Below, piece after piece: positions 17,729 to 26,398 of a stretch of DNA of 64,000 bases (within the stretch, counting starts at the first letter, position 1; each line of letters starts with the position of its first letter). The position numbers were made by a program, and so were the translations under genes. The notes below the pieces were generated by a model. That model saw only the letters and a program-made list of their open reading frames with translations. It was not told the DNA's origin and ran no database searches. The stretch covers positions 1 through 64,000 of the forward strand of contig NZ_JAAJTJ010000021.1 in assembly GCF_011030405.1 (NCBI RefSeq), written 5' to 3'. The DNA comes from Parapedobacter sp. SGR-10. Its GTDB lineage: Bacteria > Bacteroidota > Bacteroidia > Sphingobacteriales > Sphingobacteriaceae.

Positions 17729-19342
17729 ATGAAGAAGATTTTTTTAATGATATTGGGAGTTATTGCAATGGCAGTAATGTCTTGTAGTAAAGATTTCTTG
17801 GAGACAGAATCTACAAGTGCAGTCGATCAGTCCATCATATTCAAGGATACCAAAGCAGCCTTGATGGCGATCAACGGTATCCACCGGGTAATGTACGAAA
17901 AGGGTAACTATGCGCCCAAAATGGGCTACCAATACTATATGCTGTATATGGATTTTCTGGGCGAGGATTTGATATACACCAAGTCCAATGCGCAGTTTCG
18001 TACAGAGGCGGACTGGACACGACACCGACAGACGACCAATCAGTATCCCCGCCACATCTATGAATACATCTACAAGATCATCGCAAACGCCAATATGGTG
18101 ATCGAAAACATCGACAATGCTGAGGGTCCACAGGAAGAAAGGGATTATGTCAAAGGGCAAGCCATTTTTTACCGGGCATTCTCGCATTTCTGTGCCGTAC
18201 AGCTATATGGCAAGCGATACGACCGAGCAGGCAACAATACCCAAATGGGCATTGTACTGCGCATGGAATCGTCGACCGATCCAAAGGAGCGATCTTCTGT
18301 CGAAGATTGCTATGTGGCGATCAACGAGGATCTGGATGAAGCTATCCGCCTGCTGTCCAATGTTTCTTTCGAGCGTTCGACCAAGATGCACATCAATGTG
18401 CACGTCGCCAGAGCCATCAAAGCCCGCGTGCTACTCACGCAAGGCAAATGGCTGGATGCAGCGGAGATGGCTAAGATGGTCGTAGATCATTCGGGCGCGC
18501 AAATGGACAATAGCTGCTACGATTATAAACAAGGCCGCTGCTCGGATGCGACAAACAAAGAATGGATATGGGCAAAAATAGCCCAACCCGAATTGGAAAC
18601 GGCAACGCTATTTAATTTCTATAGCTATATTTCGAACACAAATATTTCTTACAACAAGAATACGCCCCGGGCGATCAACAATCTGCTGTACGAAAAAATA
18701 TCGGCGACCGACGTCCGTAAGCCCCTATGGGTGGAAGATGTGACCAACCATCCGGGTCTGGTATATCCTCCGGGGGGAAACAGGTACAAGTGGATGAGCC
18801 AGAAGTTTATCGTAGACCACCCAGACAATTCGTCCTCTTCCTATAGCGGTGCCATTATTACAGCAGATTTGGCCTTTATCCGCTTACCGGAAATGTATCT
18901 CATCATGGCTGAAGGCTATGCCAGAGGTGACGAAGAAGGCAAAGCTCGTGATGCGCTGTATGTCGTCGCTCATGATCGTGATCCTATGTATAGCCTCAGC
19001 AGCAATACCGGTGATGACCTGACGGAGGAAATCATGACACAAAGACGTGTCGAGCTCTGGGGCGAAGGCTTCCGGTTCCTGGATCTCAAACGTCTCGATA
19101 TGCCGCTGGACCGTGGTCCCAAACCTAGGTCGGGATACAATCAGGGCGGAGCAGTCAATGGCTGGAAAAACAATTTCAATCCGACCAATCTGGATCCTTT
19201 GGCTTCCAACTTTAACATGTACGAAGAACAGGCTGTGGGCGAAGCGAGCAGGTACGTAGCAGCGGGAGCAAAGGAATGGCAATGGGTCATCCCGGAGCTG
19301 GAGATTCAATACAACCCGCTATGTAAGCAGAATCCATTATAA
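17729..19342 (+). CDS. SusD/RagB family nutrient-binding outer membrane lipoprotein
   Basis: This 537-residue lipoprotein has the lipobox VMSC at Cys19, followed by SKDFLETEST, the usual SusD beginning. It is the lid that sits over the SusC barrel and captures the substrate. The N-terminal SusD-like part has TPR-type helices (AQGQAIFYRAFSHFCAVQLYG-like segment near 145-165, MHINVHVARAIKARVLLTQGKWLDAAEMAKMV near 225-255). The C-terminal RagB part carries FIRLPEMYLIMAEGYAR and MTQRRVELWGEGFRFLDLKRL. It pairs with the susC 11 bp upstream and ends the operon; a hairpin with a T-rich tail follows. Position and sequence leave little doubt on the family, but the ligand is unknown. Confidence 0.95.
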   Translation: MKKIFLMILGVIAMAVMSCSKDFLETESTSAVDQSIIFKDTKAALMAINGIHRVMYEKGNYAPKMGYQYYMLYMDFLGEDLIYTKSNAQFRTEADWTRHRQTTNQYPRHIYEYIYKIIANANMVIENIDNAEGPQEERDYVKGQAIFYRAFSHFCAVQLYGKRYDRAGNNTQMGIVLRMESSTDPKERSSVEDCYVAINEDLDEAIRLLSNVSFERSTKMHINVHVARAIKARVLLTQGKWLDAAEMAKMVVDHSGAQMDNSCYDYKQGRCSDATNKEWIWAKIAQPELETATLFNFYSYISNTNISYNKNTPRAINNLLYEKISATDVRKPLWVEDVTNHPGLVYPPGGNRYKWMSQKFIVDHPDNSSSSYSGAIITADLAFIRLPEMYLIMAEGYARGDEEGKARDALYVVAHDRDPMYSLSSNTGDDLTEEIMTQRRVELWGEGFRFLDLKRLDMPLDRGPKPRSGYNQGGAVNGWKNNFNPTNLDPLASNFNMYEEQAVGEASRYVAAGAKEWQWVIPELEIQYNPLCKQNPL

Positions 19343-19360
19343 TTTAGTTTTAACCCCTTT

Positions 19361-19403
19361 AAAGAGATCGTTGTTAATATTTTCTGACAACGGTCTCTTT
19401 TGT
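19361..19403 (+). terminator. Intrinsic terminator after susD
   Basis: AAAGAGATCGTTGT (19361-19374) pairs with ACAACGGTCTCTTT (19387-19400). The stem is 14 bp with one G-T pair and a 12-base loop, then TGTT. It lies 18 bp after the susD stop and separates that operon from uxaC. Confidence 0.75.
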
Positions 19404-19595
19404 TATACTCTTCCTTAGGAATAACTTCCGAAGTCCAATCTTACCGGCCCACTCCTCAATCGTTTGCGTTAAAAATTGTTTTAAAGCCTCTTTTTTTTGA
19501 TTAAACTTGTATGATTGATATAGGCCATAAAAATTTTGTGACCACTTCGCAACAGGAAGTTAGCGTACCCAAAAGCACCCTTTAAGATAAAAAAA

Positions 19596-20996
19596 ATGAA
19601 AAAATTCTTAGACGACAATTTTTTATTGACCAATAAGATTGCAGAAGAGTTGTATCACGACTATGCAAAAAGCCAGCCCATCCTAGACTATCATAACCAT
19701 TTGATACCGGAGCAGGTGACCGGCGATATAAATTTTGAGAACATCACCCAGGCCTGGCTGTATGGAGACCATTATAAATGGCGAGCCATGCGGGCAAATG
19801 GTGTTGATGAACGTTATATCACCGGGAACGCAACAGATGCGGAGAAATTCCAAAAATGGGCTGAAACTGTGCCCTACACCCTTCGCAATCCGCTATACCA
19901 TTGGACACACTTGGAGCTACAGCGTTACTTCGGTATTACAGAGCTATTGAGCGGAGACACGGCTTCGTCCATCTATGAAAGCACCTCGCAAAAACTGAAT
20001 ACTGCCGATTATTCCGTTCGAGGTCTACTGCAAAAGATGCACGTGGAAATCATCTGTACGACCGATGATCCCTTGGACGACCTGGCATTTCACCAACAGT
20101 ACGCACAGGGACCGTCATCTTTCCGGATGCTACCGGCCTTCCGTCCCGACAAAGCTATGGATTCGGACAATGTAACCAATCTCAATACGTATATCAATCG
20201 GTTGGAGGAAGTTGCCAACCGTTCCGTGAGCACTTTTGATGATTATTTGGAGGCGCTAAAGGGCCGACATGACTATTTTGCCCAAAATGGCTGTTGCATT
20301 TCCGACCACGGCTTAGAACAATTGTCTGCCGAGGACTATACACATGCGGAGATCAGTGCAATCTTTGCCAAAATACGTAGTGGTCAAGATCTTTCTCCTT
20401 TGGAAAGCTCCAAATTTAAGTCTGCGATGTTGGTACACTTTGCACAGTGGGATCACGAAAAAGGCTGGGTGCAGCAATATCACCTGGGTGCTATACGCAA
20501 CAACAACACCCGGCTGTTGACATCCCTTGGTCCGGATACAGGTTTTGACTCGATAGGCGATTTCAGCCAAGCTAGGACGTTGTCCAAATTCTTGAATAAA
20601 CTGGATGCCGAAAACAAGCTCGCCAAAACCATCCTCTACAACCTCAACCCTGCATACAATGAAGTCTTTGCGGCGATGGCCGGCAATTTCAACGACGGCA
20701 CAGTAGCCGGAAAGATACAATTTGGATCGGCATGGTGGTTTTTGGATCAAAAGGACGGTATGGAGCATCAGCTCAACGCACTTTCCAATATGGGTCTCCT
20801 CAGTCGCTTTGTCGGTATGCTGACCGATTCACGGAGTTTTCTGTCTTTCCCTCGACACGAATACTTCAGAAGGATTCTTTGTAATTTATTTGCCGAAGAT
20901 GTGGTCAACGGACAATTACCAAATGATATCCCATGGATAGGAAAAATCATCGAGGATATCTGCTACCGCAATGCCAAAGAATATTTTGGGTTTTAG
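19596..20996 (+). CDS. uxaC: Glucuronate isomerase
   Basis: UxaC, 466 residues, the normal length. It interconverts D-glucuronate and D-fructuronate (and D-galacturonate and D-tagaturonate) in the cytoplasm, the entry step of the hexuronate pathway. Family marks are PILDYHNHLIPEQV near 30-42 (metal-binding HNH), ITQAWLYGDHYKWRAMRANGV, CTTDDPLDDLAFH (about 152-164), LPAFRPDKAM, and near the end LTDSRSFLSFPRHEYFRRILCNLF. It has its own 193-bp leader after the susD terminator and is followed by a strong terminator. The partner genes uxuA and uxuB are not in this window. Uronates could come from the lyases encoded at 53-59 kb. Confidence 0.97.
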   Translation: MKKFLDDNFLLTNKIAEELYHDYAKSQPILDYHNHLIPEQVTGDINFENITQAWLYGDHYKWRAMRANGVDERYITGNATDAEKFQKWAETVPYTLRNPLYHWTHLELQRYFGITELLSGDTASSIYESTSQKLNTADYSVRGLLQKMHVEIICTTDDPLDDLAFHQQYAQGPSSFRMLPAFRPDKAMDSDNVTNLNTYINRLEEVANRSVSTFDDYLEALKGRHDYFAQNGCCISDHGLEQLSAEDYTHAEISAIFAKIRSGQDLSPLESSKFKSAMLVHFAQWDHEKGWVQQYHLGAIRNNNTRLLTSLGPDTGFDSIGDFSQARTLSKFLNKLDAENKLAKTILYNLNPAYNEVFAAMAGNFNDGTVAGKIQFGSAWWFLDQKDGMEHQLNALSNMGLLSRFVGMLTDSRSFLSFPRHEYFRRILCNLFAEDVVNGQLPNDIPWIGKIIEDICYRNAKEYFGF

Positions 20997-20998
20997 GG

Positions 20999-21041
20999 AT
21001 AAAAGACTTCCGAAGTTCTGAGAACTTCGGAAGTCTTTTAT
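20999..21041. terminator. Bidirectional terminator between uxaC and the barrel protein gene
   Basis: AAAAGACTTCCGAAGTTCT (21001-21019) is perfectly complementary to 21021-21039, and the stem extends two more A/T pairs. A and T tracts flank the stem on both strands. It sits between the two convergent genes, so it can end transcription from either side. Confidence 0.9.
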
Positions 21042-21042
21042 T

Positions 21043-23463
21043 TTACATAGCCCTATCCTTCTCCTCGATTTTATCCTCTTTCCTATGGAACGATTGTTTC
21101 AGGTTTCCAAATTTAAACGCGTAGGTAAGCCTCACCGTTTGAGAATCCCTATATTGCTTGATGAGGGCATTGTACTCTTCAAAATCGGTGGAGACATTGT
21201 TGCGGTTACTTCTGAACACATCGGTCACGGCCAATTTTAGAGAGCTCCGTTGATCCTTAAAATTGTATGTAGCGCCTATATCTGTATTGAAACGGCTGTG
21301 GATACGATAGACATTGTAGAGGAAGGGGGAGTTGTAGTTCATCGTCAATTCTGCGGACATGGATTTCTTCAGTTTAAAGCTATTCATCGAACTTCCTTGA
21401 AAAAACAGGGATCCCAGACTAACGTAATGCCCGGCAATCGGTCCTTCAAAATACATGTGTATTCCGGTCAGGTTGTTGTACATTGACCACCATTGTCCTA
21501 TACGAAACGGTATACTGGCATTCAGATAGCTCGTGTTGGTACGCCCCAAGTTCTCTCTGATGACCCAAGTTGTTTTCAACTCCGTATCCTGACCAAGACT
21601 TTCGACCATGGCATTGCGTGTCAGATCATGCCCCAATGTCAGGTTGAATAACTGAAACAGTGTGTAATTCAATGTAAAACCATGTGTGTACTGAGGTTTG
21701 AGGTCGGGGTTCCCTTTCATATAAGAGCGTTTGTCAATATAATATTCAAACGGATTCAAATATTTGTAATTTGGTCTCGACACCTTACGGGAATAATTCA
21801 AGGACAAAGAATGATTCTTCGACACTGCATACCCCAAGGAAGCGGAAGGAAAGAAATCCAAATAATCTTGTTGTATAGACTTGCTTGCCGTGACCGAACG
21901 TCCATCCGAAACGGTATATTCGCTTCGTAGCCCTGCCTTGACATCCCATTTGCCCAATGCAATAGCGTAATCAATATATCCAGCCGAAATCTGTTCCCGA
22001 TACAGGAACGTGTTTGATCGATTGGTATAGTTCATCCAACTATCTTGGTCGCCATCGAGGTACTCAAACAAAATATCGTTGTCCGAGCTTACGTTACTGT
22101 ATTTCAAACCTGCTTCCAAAACACCTTTGCCCAATGGATGGGTATAATCCAATTTAGCCGACAATATATCAATATCCGTATACGAGTTGCTCCGTTCGTA
22201 CTCAGGGTCATATTTGGACGTGACGAAATCTGCCAAAAAAGTAAAATAACTATAGTCCGTGTGATTTTTGGTTCTGAATAGACTGTAATCCATACCCATC
22301 GTCAATTTTTTCCCTGCCGTATCTATTCGAAACTCGTTGTTGATATTCCATGAATATCGGTTGAACTTCTCGTTTGTTCCTGTCATTGAAGATAAGATGG
22401 AGTCTATAGCCACAGCATCACGCCCCATATTCGTGGTACTATGGTTGTCATTTTTGTCAGTATTATTGTTACCTGTAAACTGTGCCAAAAAGGTATTTCT
22501 TGCCGAGGTTTTCAACTCTACTCCGGCTTTGTACTGATGTGTCCTATCCTCCATGTCCAAAACCGAGGATTGATCAAAAAATGTGCTTTCCGTTTCATCG
22601 GCTATCGTGCGTGCTATCCCCAAATCATGAAGGCTATGATCATTGGTGTAGGCATAGCTACCAAAAAAGGTTGTTTTTTCCTTTTGGTAATTCAAATTGA
22701 GGGAGGTATTTCCTCTCCACTTTTCACCTCTAGCTCCACTGGCCACAAAAGACCCGTTGAAGCCTTCCAACCTGTTCTTTTTCATCGTAATATTGATCGT
22801 GCCAACACCACCTTCAGCATCATCTTTTGCCGTACGTATCGTACTCACTTCTACGCTTTTGATCTGACTGCCATCCGTATTCTTTAACAAAGTAGCCAGT
22901 TGTTCACCCGTCATATAGGTCTGCCTACCGTCTATCGTGACATTGATCCCCGCTTGGCCCATCAAGGTCAGGTTGTCATCCTTGTCTACGCCTACCCCAG
23001 GTGCTTTTTTGACGACTTCAAGGGCATTGTTGCCTGCGGCTAATGCCGTATTTTCCACGTGAAGAACCAATTTGCCGTGTACATTACGAACAAGCGGAAG
23101 TTCTCTATTGACATCCACAACCTCTATGTTCTTCTGTTGTGGAACCAGCACAATAAGTGGAATATCCATAGGATTACCCTTTGCTTCAAATTCTTCCGAA
23201 AATGTTTTTGCATAACCTATGGCCGAGACCTCTAGCAGAAACTTTCCATCAGGAACATTGTGCATTTGATATTCTCCCTTGTCGTCGGTAACTGCAGTTT
23301 TCAGCACAGCTTTTGCCTTAGGGGTCAACAAATACACCGAAGCTCCTTGTATGGGTATGTTCGCTGTGTCCAATACCTTACCGCTGATATCGGCATATTG
23401 TTGGGCAAATGCAGCAGTTTGAAAAAAAGCGGACAAGCAAAATACAAATAGGATTTTTTTCAT
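21043..23463 (-). CDS. Outer membrane beta-barrel family protein (TonB-receptor-like, OMP_b-brl_3 type)
   Basis: This 806-residue outer-membrane protein starts at the ATG at 23463, which begins the signal peptide (MKKILFVFCLSAFFQTAAFAQ). The long frame would add 13 residues that do not fit. A carboxypeptidase-regulatory-like domain follows (about 25-110; DISGKVLDTANIPIQGASVYL, YQMHNVPDGKFLLEVSAIGY), then a plug-like domain (GNNALEVVKKAPGVGVDKDDNLTLMGQAGINVTIDGRQTYMTGEQLATLLKN) and a large barrel with YSRKVSRPNYKYLNPFEYYIDKRSYMKGNPDLKPQYTHGFTLNY-like features. Such proteins look like TonB receptors without a SusD partner. Substrate is unknown. It is alone, with no operon partner visible; the PspC gene upstream is 141 bp away on the same strand. 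Confidence 0.88.
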   Translation of the reverse strand: MKKILFVFCLSAFFQTAAFAQQYADISGKVLDTANIPIQGASVYLLTPKAKAVLKTAVTDDKGEYQMHNVPDGKFLLEVSAIGYAKTFSEEFEAKGNPMDIPLIVLVPQQKNIEVVDVNRELPLVRNVHGKLVLHVENTALAAGNNALEVVKKAPGVGVDKDDNLTLMGQAGINVTIDGRQTYMTGEQLATLLKNTDGSQIKSVEVSTIRTAKDDAEGGVGTINITMKKNRLEGFNGSFVASGARGEKWRGNTSLNLNYQKEKTTFFGSYAYTNDHSLHDLGIARTIADETESTFFDQSSVLDMEDRTHQYKAGVELKTSARNTFLAQFTGNNNTDKNDNHSTTNMGRDAVAIDSILSSMTGTNEKFNRYSWNINNEFRIDTAGKKLTMGMDYSLFRTKNHTDYSYFTFLADFVTSKYDPEYERSNSYTDIDILSAKLDYTHPLGKGVLEAGLKYSNVSSDNDILFEYLDGDQDSWMNYTNRSNTFLYREQISAGYIDYAIALGKWDVKAGLRSEYTVSDGRSVTASKSIQQDYLDFFPSASLGYAVSKNHSLSLNYSRKVSRPNYKYLNPFEYYIDKRSYMKGNPDLKPQYTHGFTLNYTLFQLFNLTLGHDLTRNAMVESLGQDTELKTTWVIRENLGRTNTSYLNASIPFRIGQWWSMYNNLTGIHMYFEGPIAGHYVSLGSLFFQGSSMNSFKLKKSMSAELTMNYNSPFLYNVYRIHSRFNTDIGATYNFKDQRSSLKLAVTDVFRSNRNNVSTDFEEYNALIKQYRDSQTVRLTYAFKFGNLKQSFHRKEDKIEEKDRAM

Positions 23464-23604
23464 CTGTATATAATCTGTTTTTAAAGGTGATGAAACTTGC
23501 ATGAATTATTTTTCACTTCTTGTTTGTTTTCAGTAGCGTTCAAGAGCTCGCTACGCTCGGTTCATATCCTTATGCGAATGGCAATTCATGCAGGTTTCAT
23601 GTTG

Positions 23605-25185
23605 TTATTGTTCATTGGATGTAGCACATATTAAACCTGATTTCTGCATGACCCATACTGTTTTACTGGCTTTTCTTTCGCCATCCGCTTCTTGGAGACA
23701 CGACCGGTACGATATTCCACGCAGCTTAGCACGTAAGGGTTCTCCGATCTCGACGACAGTACCCAAGGGAAGAAAGACAACAGCTGCGACCTCTTGACCA
23801 CGATATGGATCAGAAGCCTCTAGTTTAAAATGGCTGTCGAAGATCATCTTGTCTTTCTCTTCCGACATTTCGTAATCTATCTTTGCCGCCCTTTCGGCCG
23901 CTTGTTGGTATGTTTTGCCCCGAGCTGTATAATGGTACTGGACGAATGGTTTTTGCAACGAATCCAACGGCTCGAAACGAACACTAATATCGTTTCGGAT
24001 AGCACGACTGAAATTCTCCATATTTCCACGTAGACGGTATTCCTTTTGTCCATTTTCGAGGGTGGCTGCGTCTATGATACGCAAATCTTTCTCCGTAAAA
24101 TAATAGGTCGATTTGAGCGGCATGGGCTTTTCTACTTTAATGGTACTTGTCTCCTTAAAATTTTGATTGCCGATAATGATGTAGACGATGAGCACAATGA
24201 CCGAAACCACCCATATCGCCCATAGGCTCAACGAAAGATACGTATTCATAGGTCTGGTCTTGAAAAGAATACGGACAAACAAATGGAAAAGAGCCATGAA
24301 AGGTATCATGACACCTAATATTCCAGCCAGTAAGGCTATTAAGGCCTGGTCTTTGCTCAAGGCTTCTAGAGGAGGAAATATAATCTCATTCTGATAACCC
24401 AGCACACCCAACGAAAAGGCTACCAGCATGAAGATCAGCCCCATGATCGTAAGACCGCTAATGATAAGCATAAACAGTGCAAAGAGCTTACCGATGAACC
24501 GAAAGACAGCTGATATAACATCACCTATGACTCGAGAATTGCGGGAAACAAATCCTTTGGCTTGGGTAAAACCTTGACCATAATTTTCGAGGTCGTCTTC
24601 AAAGCTCTTCTTGAAGTTCTGTAAGGTTGGCTCTTCTCCTCGCATCGCCATCTTGTCTGCACGGCTCGATGCTACTGGCATGAGTGCCCACAAAACGACA
24701 TACAGCAAAATACCTGATCCGCCAAACAAAAAGAAAAGAACGAAGAGAATGCGTACCCATTTTACATCCATGCCCAGATAATACCCCAAACCACTACAGA
24801 CCCCGCCGATGATCGTATCATCAGGATCACGCATTATCTTTTTATGTCCATAGGGCGCATGCTTTTCTTCCTTCGACCGCGCCTGATGGTCATCGTAGGT
24901 CTCATCGGACAGTTCGTCCACATCTTCAAAATCGCTTACCCTACCCATTTGTGCGATGACTTCTTCTACATCTATCATAGAGATAACCTCTTTCTTGCCC
25001 AACTCTATGCGTTCGGCAAACATTTCGGCAATCCGGTTTTCGATATCCTGCAAGATCTCGCCACTGTCGGGCGTACGGCCAAAATGCTTCTTGATCTCGA
25101 TCATATAACTACGCAATACTTCATAAGCGTCTTCTTCTATATGAAATACAATACTGTTTATGTTGATGATGATAGTCTTGTTCAT
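23605..25185 (-). CDS. PspC domain-containing membrane protein
   Basis: This is a 526-residue inner-membrane protein. The N-terminal part (about 1-80; ININSIVFHIEEDAYEVLRSYM, DIENRIAEMFAER, VEEVIAQMGRVSDFED) resembles the helical domain often found beside PadR regulators. The PspC domain follows (about 108-170; KIMRDPDDTIIGGVCSGLGYYLGMDVKWVRILFVLFFLFGG, LYVVLWALMP), then four or so more hydrophobic helices between about 215 and 350. The C-terminal soluble part (about 365-500) is rich in beta strands. PspC is known from the phage-shock response, where it senses membrane stress. It is 18 bp downstream of padR on the same strand, so the two form an operon, and PadR probably represses both. Confidence 0.85.
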   Translation of the reverse strand: MNKTIIININSIVFHIEEDAYEVLRSYMIEIKKHFGRTPDSGEILQDIENRIAEMFAERIELGKKEVISMIDVEEVIAQMGRVSDFEDVDELSDETYDDHQARSKEEKHAPYGHKKIMRDPDDTIIGGVCSGLGYYLGMDVKWVRILFVLFFLFGGSGILLYVVLWALMPVASSRADKMAMRGEEPTLQNFKKSFEDDLENYGQGFTQAKGFVSRNSRVIGDVISAVFRFIGKLFALFMLIISGLTIMGLIFMLVAFSLGVLGYQNEIIFPPLEALSKDQALIALLAGILGVMIPFMALFHLFVRILFKTRPMNTYLSLSLWAIWVVSVIVLIVYIIIGNQNFKETSTIKVEKPMPLKSTYYFTEKDLRIIDAATLENGQKEYRLRGNMENFSRAIRNDISVRFEPLDSLQKPFVQYHYTARGKTYQQAAERAAKIDYEMSEEKDKMIFDSHFKLEASDPYRGQEVAAVVFLPLGTVVEIGEPLRAKLRGISYRSCLQEADGERKASKTVWVMQKSGLICATSNEQ

Positions 25186-25203
25186 GGTGTCGATGTTTTT
25201 AGA

Positions 25204-25542
25204 TTAACTATTGCTCCTCCCCGCCAAGGAGACCTCCACGGCATATACCAACTCTTTCCAGGTAATGTCCAGTTTTTTCAATACCTGTTCGCCTTCGGCC
25301 GTAATTTGATAATACTTACGAGGGGGACCTGAAGTCGATTCTTTCCAGCTATAACTCAAAAGGCCATTGTTTTTCAACCTTGTCAACAAAGGATAAAGCG
25401 TTCCCTCCACTACCAAAAGCTCTGCCTTTTTCAACTCTGTTATGATATCCGAAGCATATATCTCCCCTTTCGAAATAATCGATAGGATACAATATTCGAG
25501 TATCCCCTTGCGCATCTGGGTCTGTGTATTGTCTGCTATCAT
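25204..25542 (-). CDS. PadR family transcriptional regulator
   Basis: This 112-residue PadR regulator is a winged helix-turn-helix protein with a C-terminal dimerization helix. Family marks are KGILEYCILSIISKGEIYASDIITELKKAELLVVEGTLYPLLTRLKNNGLLSYSW-type segments followed by SGPPRKYYQITAEGEQVLKKLDITWKELVYAV. The ligand is not evident. Its partner PspC gene lies 18 bp downstream. Upstream there is a clear -7 box (TACCTTTG) and a nest of inverted repeats that look like a self-regulatory operator. Confidence 0.93.
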   Translation of the reverse strand: MIADNTQTQMRKGILEYCILSIISKGEIYASDIITELKKAELLVVEGTLYPLLTRLKNNGLLSYSWKESTSGPPRKYYQITAEGEQVLKKLDITWKELVYAVEVSLAGRSNS

Positions 25543-25549
25543 GATAGGA

Positions 25550-25557
25550 CAAAGGTA
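25550..25557 (-). promoter_or_regulatory. -7 box of the padR-pspC operon
   Basis: TACCTTTG on the minus strand matches TAnnTTTG completely and ends 8 bp before the padR ATG, giving a very short leader. The likely -33 region falls inside the palindromes at 25557-25590. Confidence 0.5.
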
Positions 25558-25590
25558 TGTATTAGTATAGTACTATGCAATACATAGTAC
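25557..25590. promoter_or_regulatory. Nested palindromes, candidate PadR operator
   Basis: Three overlapping inverted repeats are seen: ATGTATT-N15-AATACAT (25557-25585), ATAGTACTAT (25567-25576) and GTACTATG-N5-CATAGTAC (25570-25590). They overlap the expected -33 region of padR. PadR proteins commonly bind ATGT/ACAT-type inverted repeats in their own promoters, so this is the likely autoregulatory site. Confidence 0.55.
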
Positions 25591-25654
25591 CATATGAATA
25601 CATAATATCTTGACTTTAAAGAGATTATATTTTAAAAACGGTCTTAAATAACTC

Positions 25655-25754
25655 CGTCATGGTGAGCGAAACGAAGTAAAGTCGAATCCATCTCATAGAC
25701 AAAATCTATGTTTTATAGATCTTTCGACTCCGTTTCACTTCGCTCAAGATGACG
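25655..25754. repeat. Inverted repeat R1 (CGTCAT...ATGACG family)
   Basis: Imperfect 32-bp arms (25655-25686 and 25723-25754) begin CGTCAT and end ATGACG, with about 24 of 32 positions paired. A small CATAGA/TCTATG hairpin lies in the middle. It fills most of the gap between padR and the VanZ gene. Confidence 0.65.
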
Positions 25755-25799
25755 AACAGAGAATTAGGATAATCACACTATTTATACGAACTTCGCACC

Positions 25800-26171
25800 A
25801 TGAGATATTTAAGGCAGTATGGATGGTCCGTACTATGGGGACTATTGATGTTTGGACTAATGGTAGTTCCTTCCAACAATCTGGAGGGAGCCCCCTCCTT
25901 TCCGGGCTTTGACAAATTGGCCCATTGTGGAACTTTCTTTGTACTGACTACCTTATTGTATCGGGAAAATCTCTCGAAACATCAGCAACATATCCATCCA
26001 TTGAACACTGTATGGAAAATAGTGGCCAGCACACTTATATTTGCAGGAATTACGGAGCTCGCCCAGATGTATTTGTCGCCATCTAGAACAGCAGACGTAT
26101 GGGATTTTTTTGCGGATGCTGTCGGAATAGGTATGGGGTCTTTTGCTTTTTTACTTTTGTATAGAAAATAA
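25800..26171 (+). CDS. VanZ family membrane protein
   Basis: This 123-residue protein has about four hydrophobic helices and the VanZ-type motifs DKLAHCGTFFVLTTLLY (about 40-57) and ITELAQMYLSPSRTADVWDFFADAVGIGMG (about 82-111), with the typical E-Q and D-N/D positions. VanZ was first seen as a teicoplanin-resistance factor, but small stand-alone VanZ proteins are common in Bacteroidota and their role is not settled. A 40-residue lipoprotein gene follows 7 bp later on the same strand and may be co-transcribed. Confidence 0.85.
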   Translation: MRYLRQYGWSVLWGLLMFGLMVVPSNNLEGAPSFPGFDKLAHCGTFFVLTTLLYRENLSKHQQHIHPLNTVWKIVASTLIFAGITELAQMYLSPSRTADVWDFFADAVGIGMGSFAFLLLYRK

Positions 26172-26178
26172 CGTCTTT

Positions 26179-26301
26179 ATGAAACCAAGGTTATTTATTT
26201 GGATATGTGTCTGCGCTTTAGCGATGTCAAGCTTACAGTCTTGCGGTGTGTTTAAGAAAGACTGCGGGTGTCCATCTGTTTCTTCGGGAAAGAGGAGGTG
26301 A
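26179..26301 (+). CDS. Tiny cysteine-rich lipoprotein
   Basis: This 40-codon gene begins at the ATG at 26179, 7 bp after the VanZ stop, and ends with TGA at 26299-26301. It encodes a signal sequence (MKPRLFIWICVCALAMSSLQ) with lipobox LQSC, then the short mature peptide CGVFKKDCGCPSVSSGKRR, which has further cysteines in a KKDCGCP motif. A signal sequence with an exact lipobox is unlikely by chance in so short a frame, and small lipoproteins with a similar KDCxCP tail seem familiar from Bacteroidota. The function is unknown. The position suggests a link with VanZ. The 3' end leaves 97 bp before the convergent comF stop. Confidence 0.6.
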   Translation: MKPRLFIWICVCALAMSSLQSCGVFKKDCGCPSVSSGKRR

Positions 26302-26398
26302 GGGTTACCTTGGCTAGCTTTGGCTGGCGCAAGCGTCTCGTTTGTGACCAAAAAACAGTCACAAGGATCGCTTCGCTTAACCTTGCGCCAGTTAATTA

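Noticed and set aside
19404..19595. Leader region before uxaC examined for a riboswitch or regulator site
   Set aside because: A/T-rich with several TTG and TA-rich words, but no clear -7 box, palindrome or known aptamer pattern could be supported.
22441..22887. Plus-strand 148-codon frame inside the outer-membrane barrel gene
   Set aside because: It is opposite a well-supported coding region in a frame that follows its codon pattern.
23536..23560. GAGCTCGCTACGCTCGGTT, similar to a piece of R3
   Set aside because: Only a short fragment without a matching second arm; too little to call another copy of the R family.
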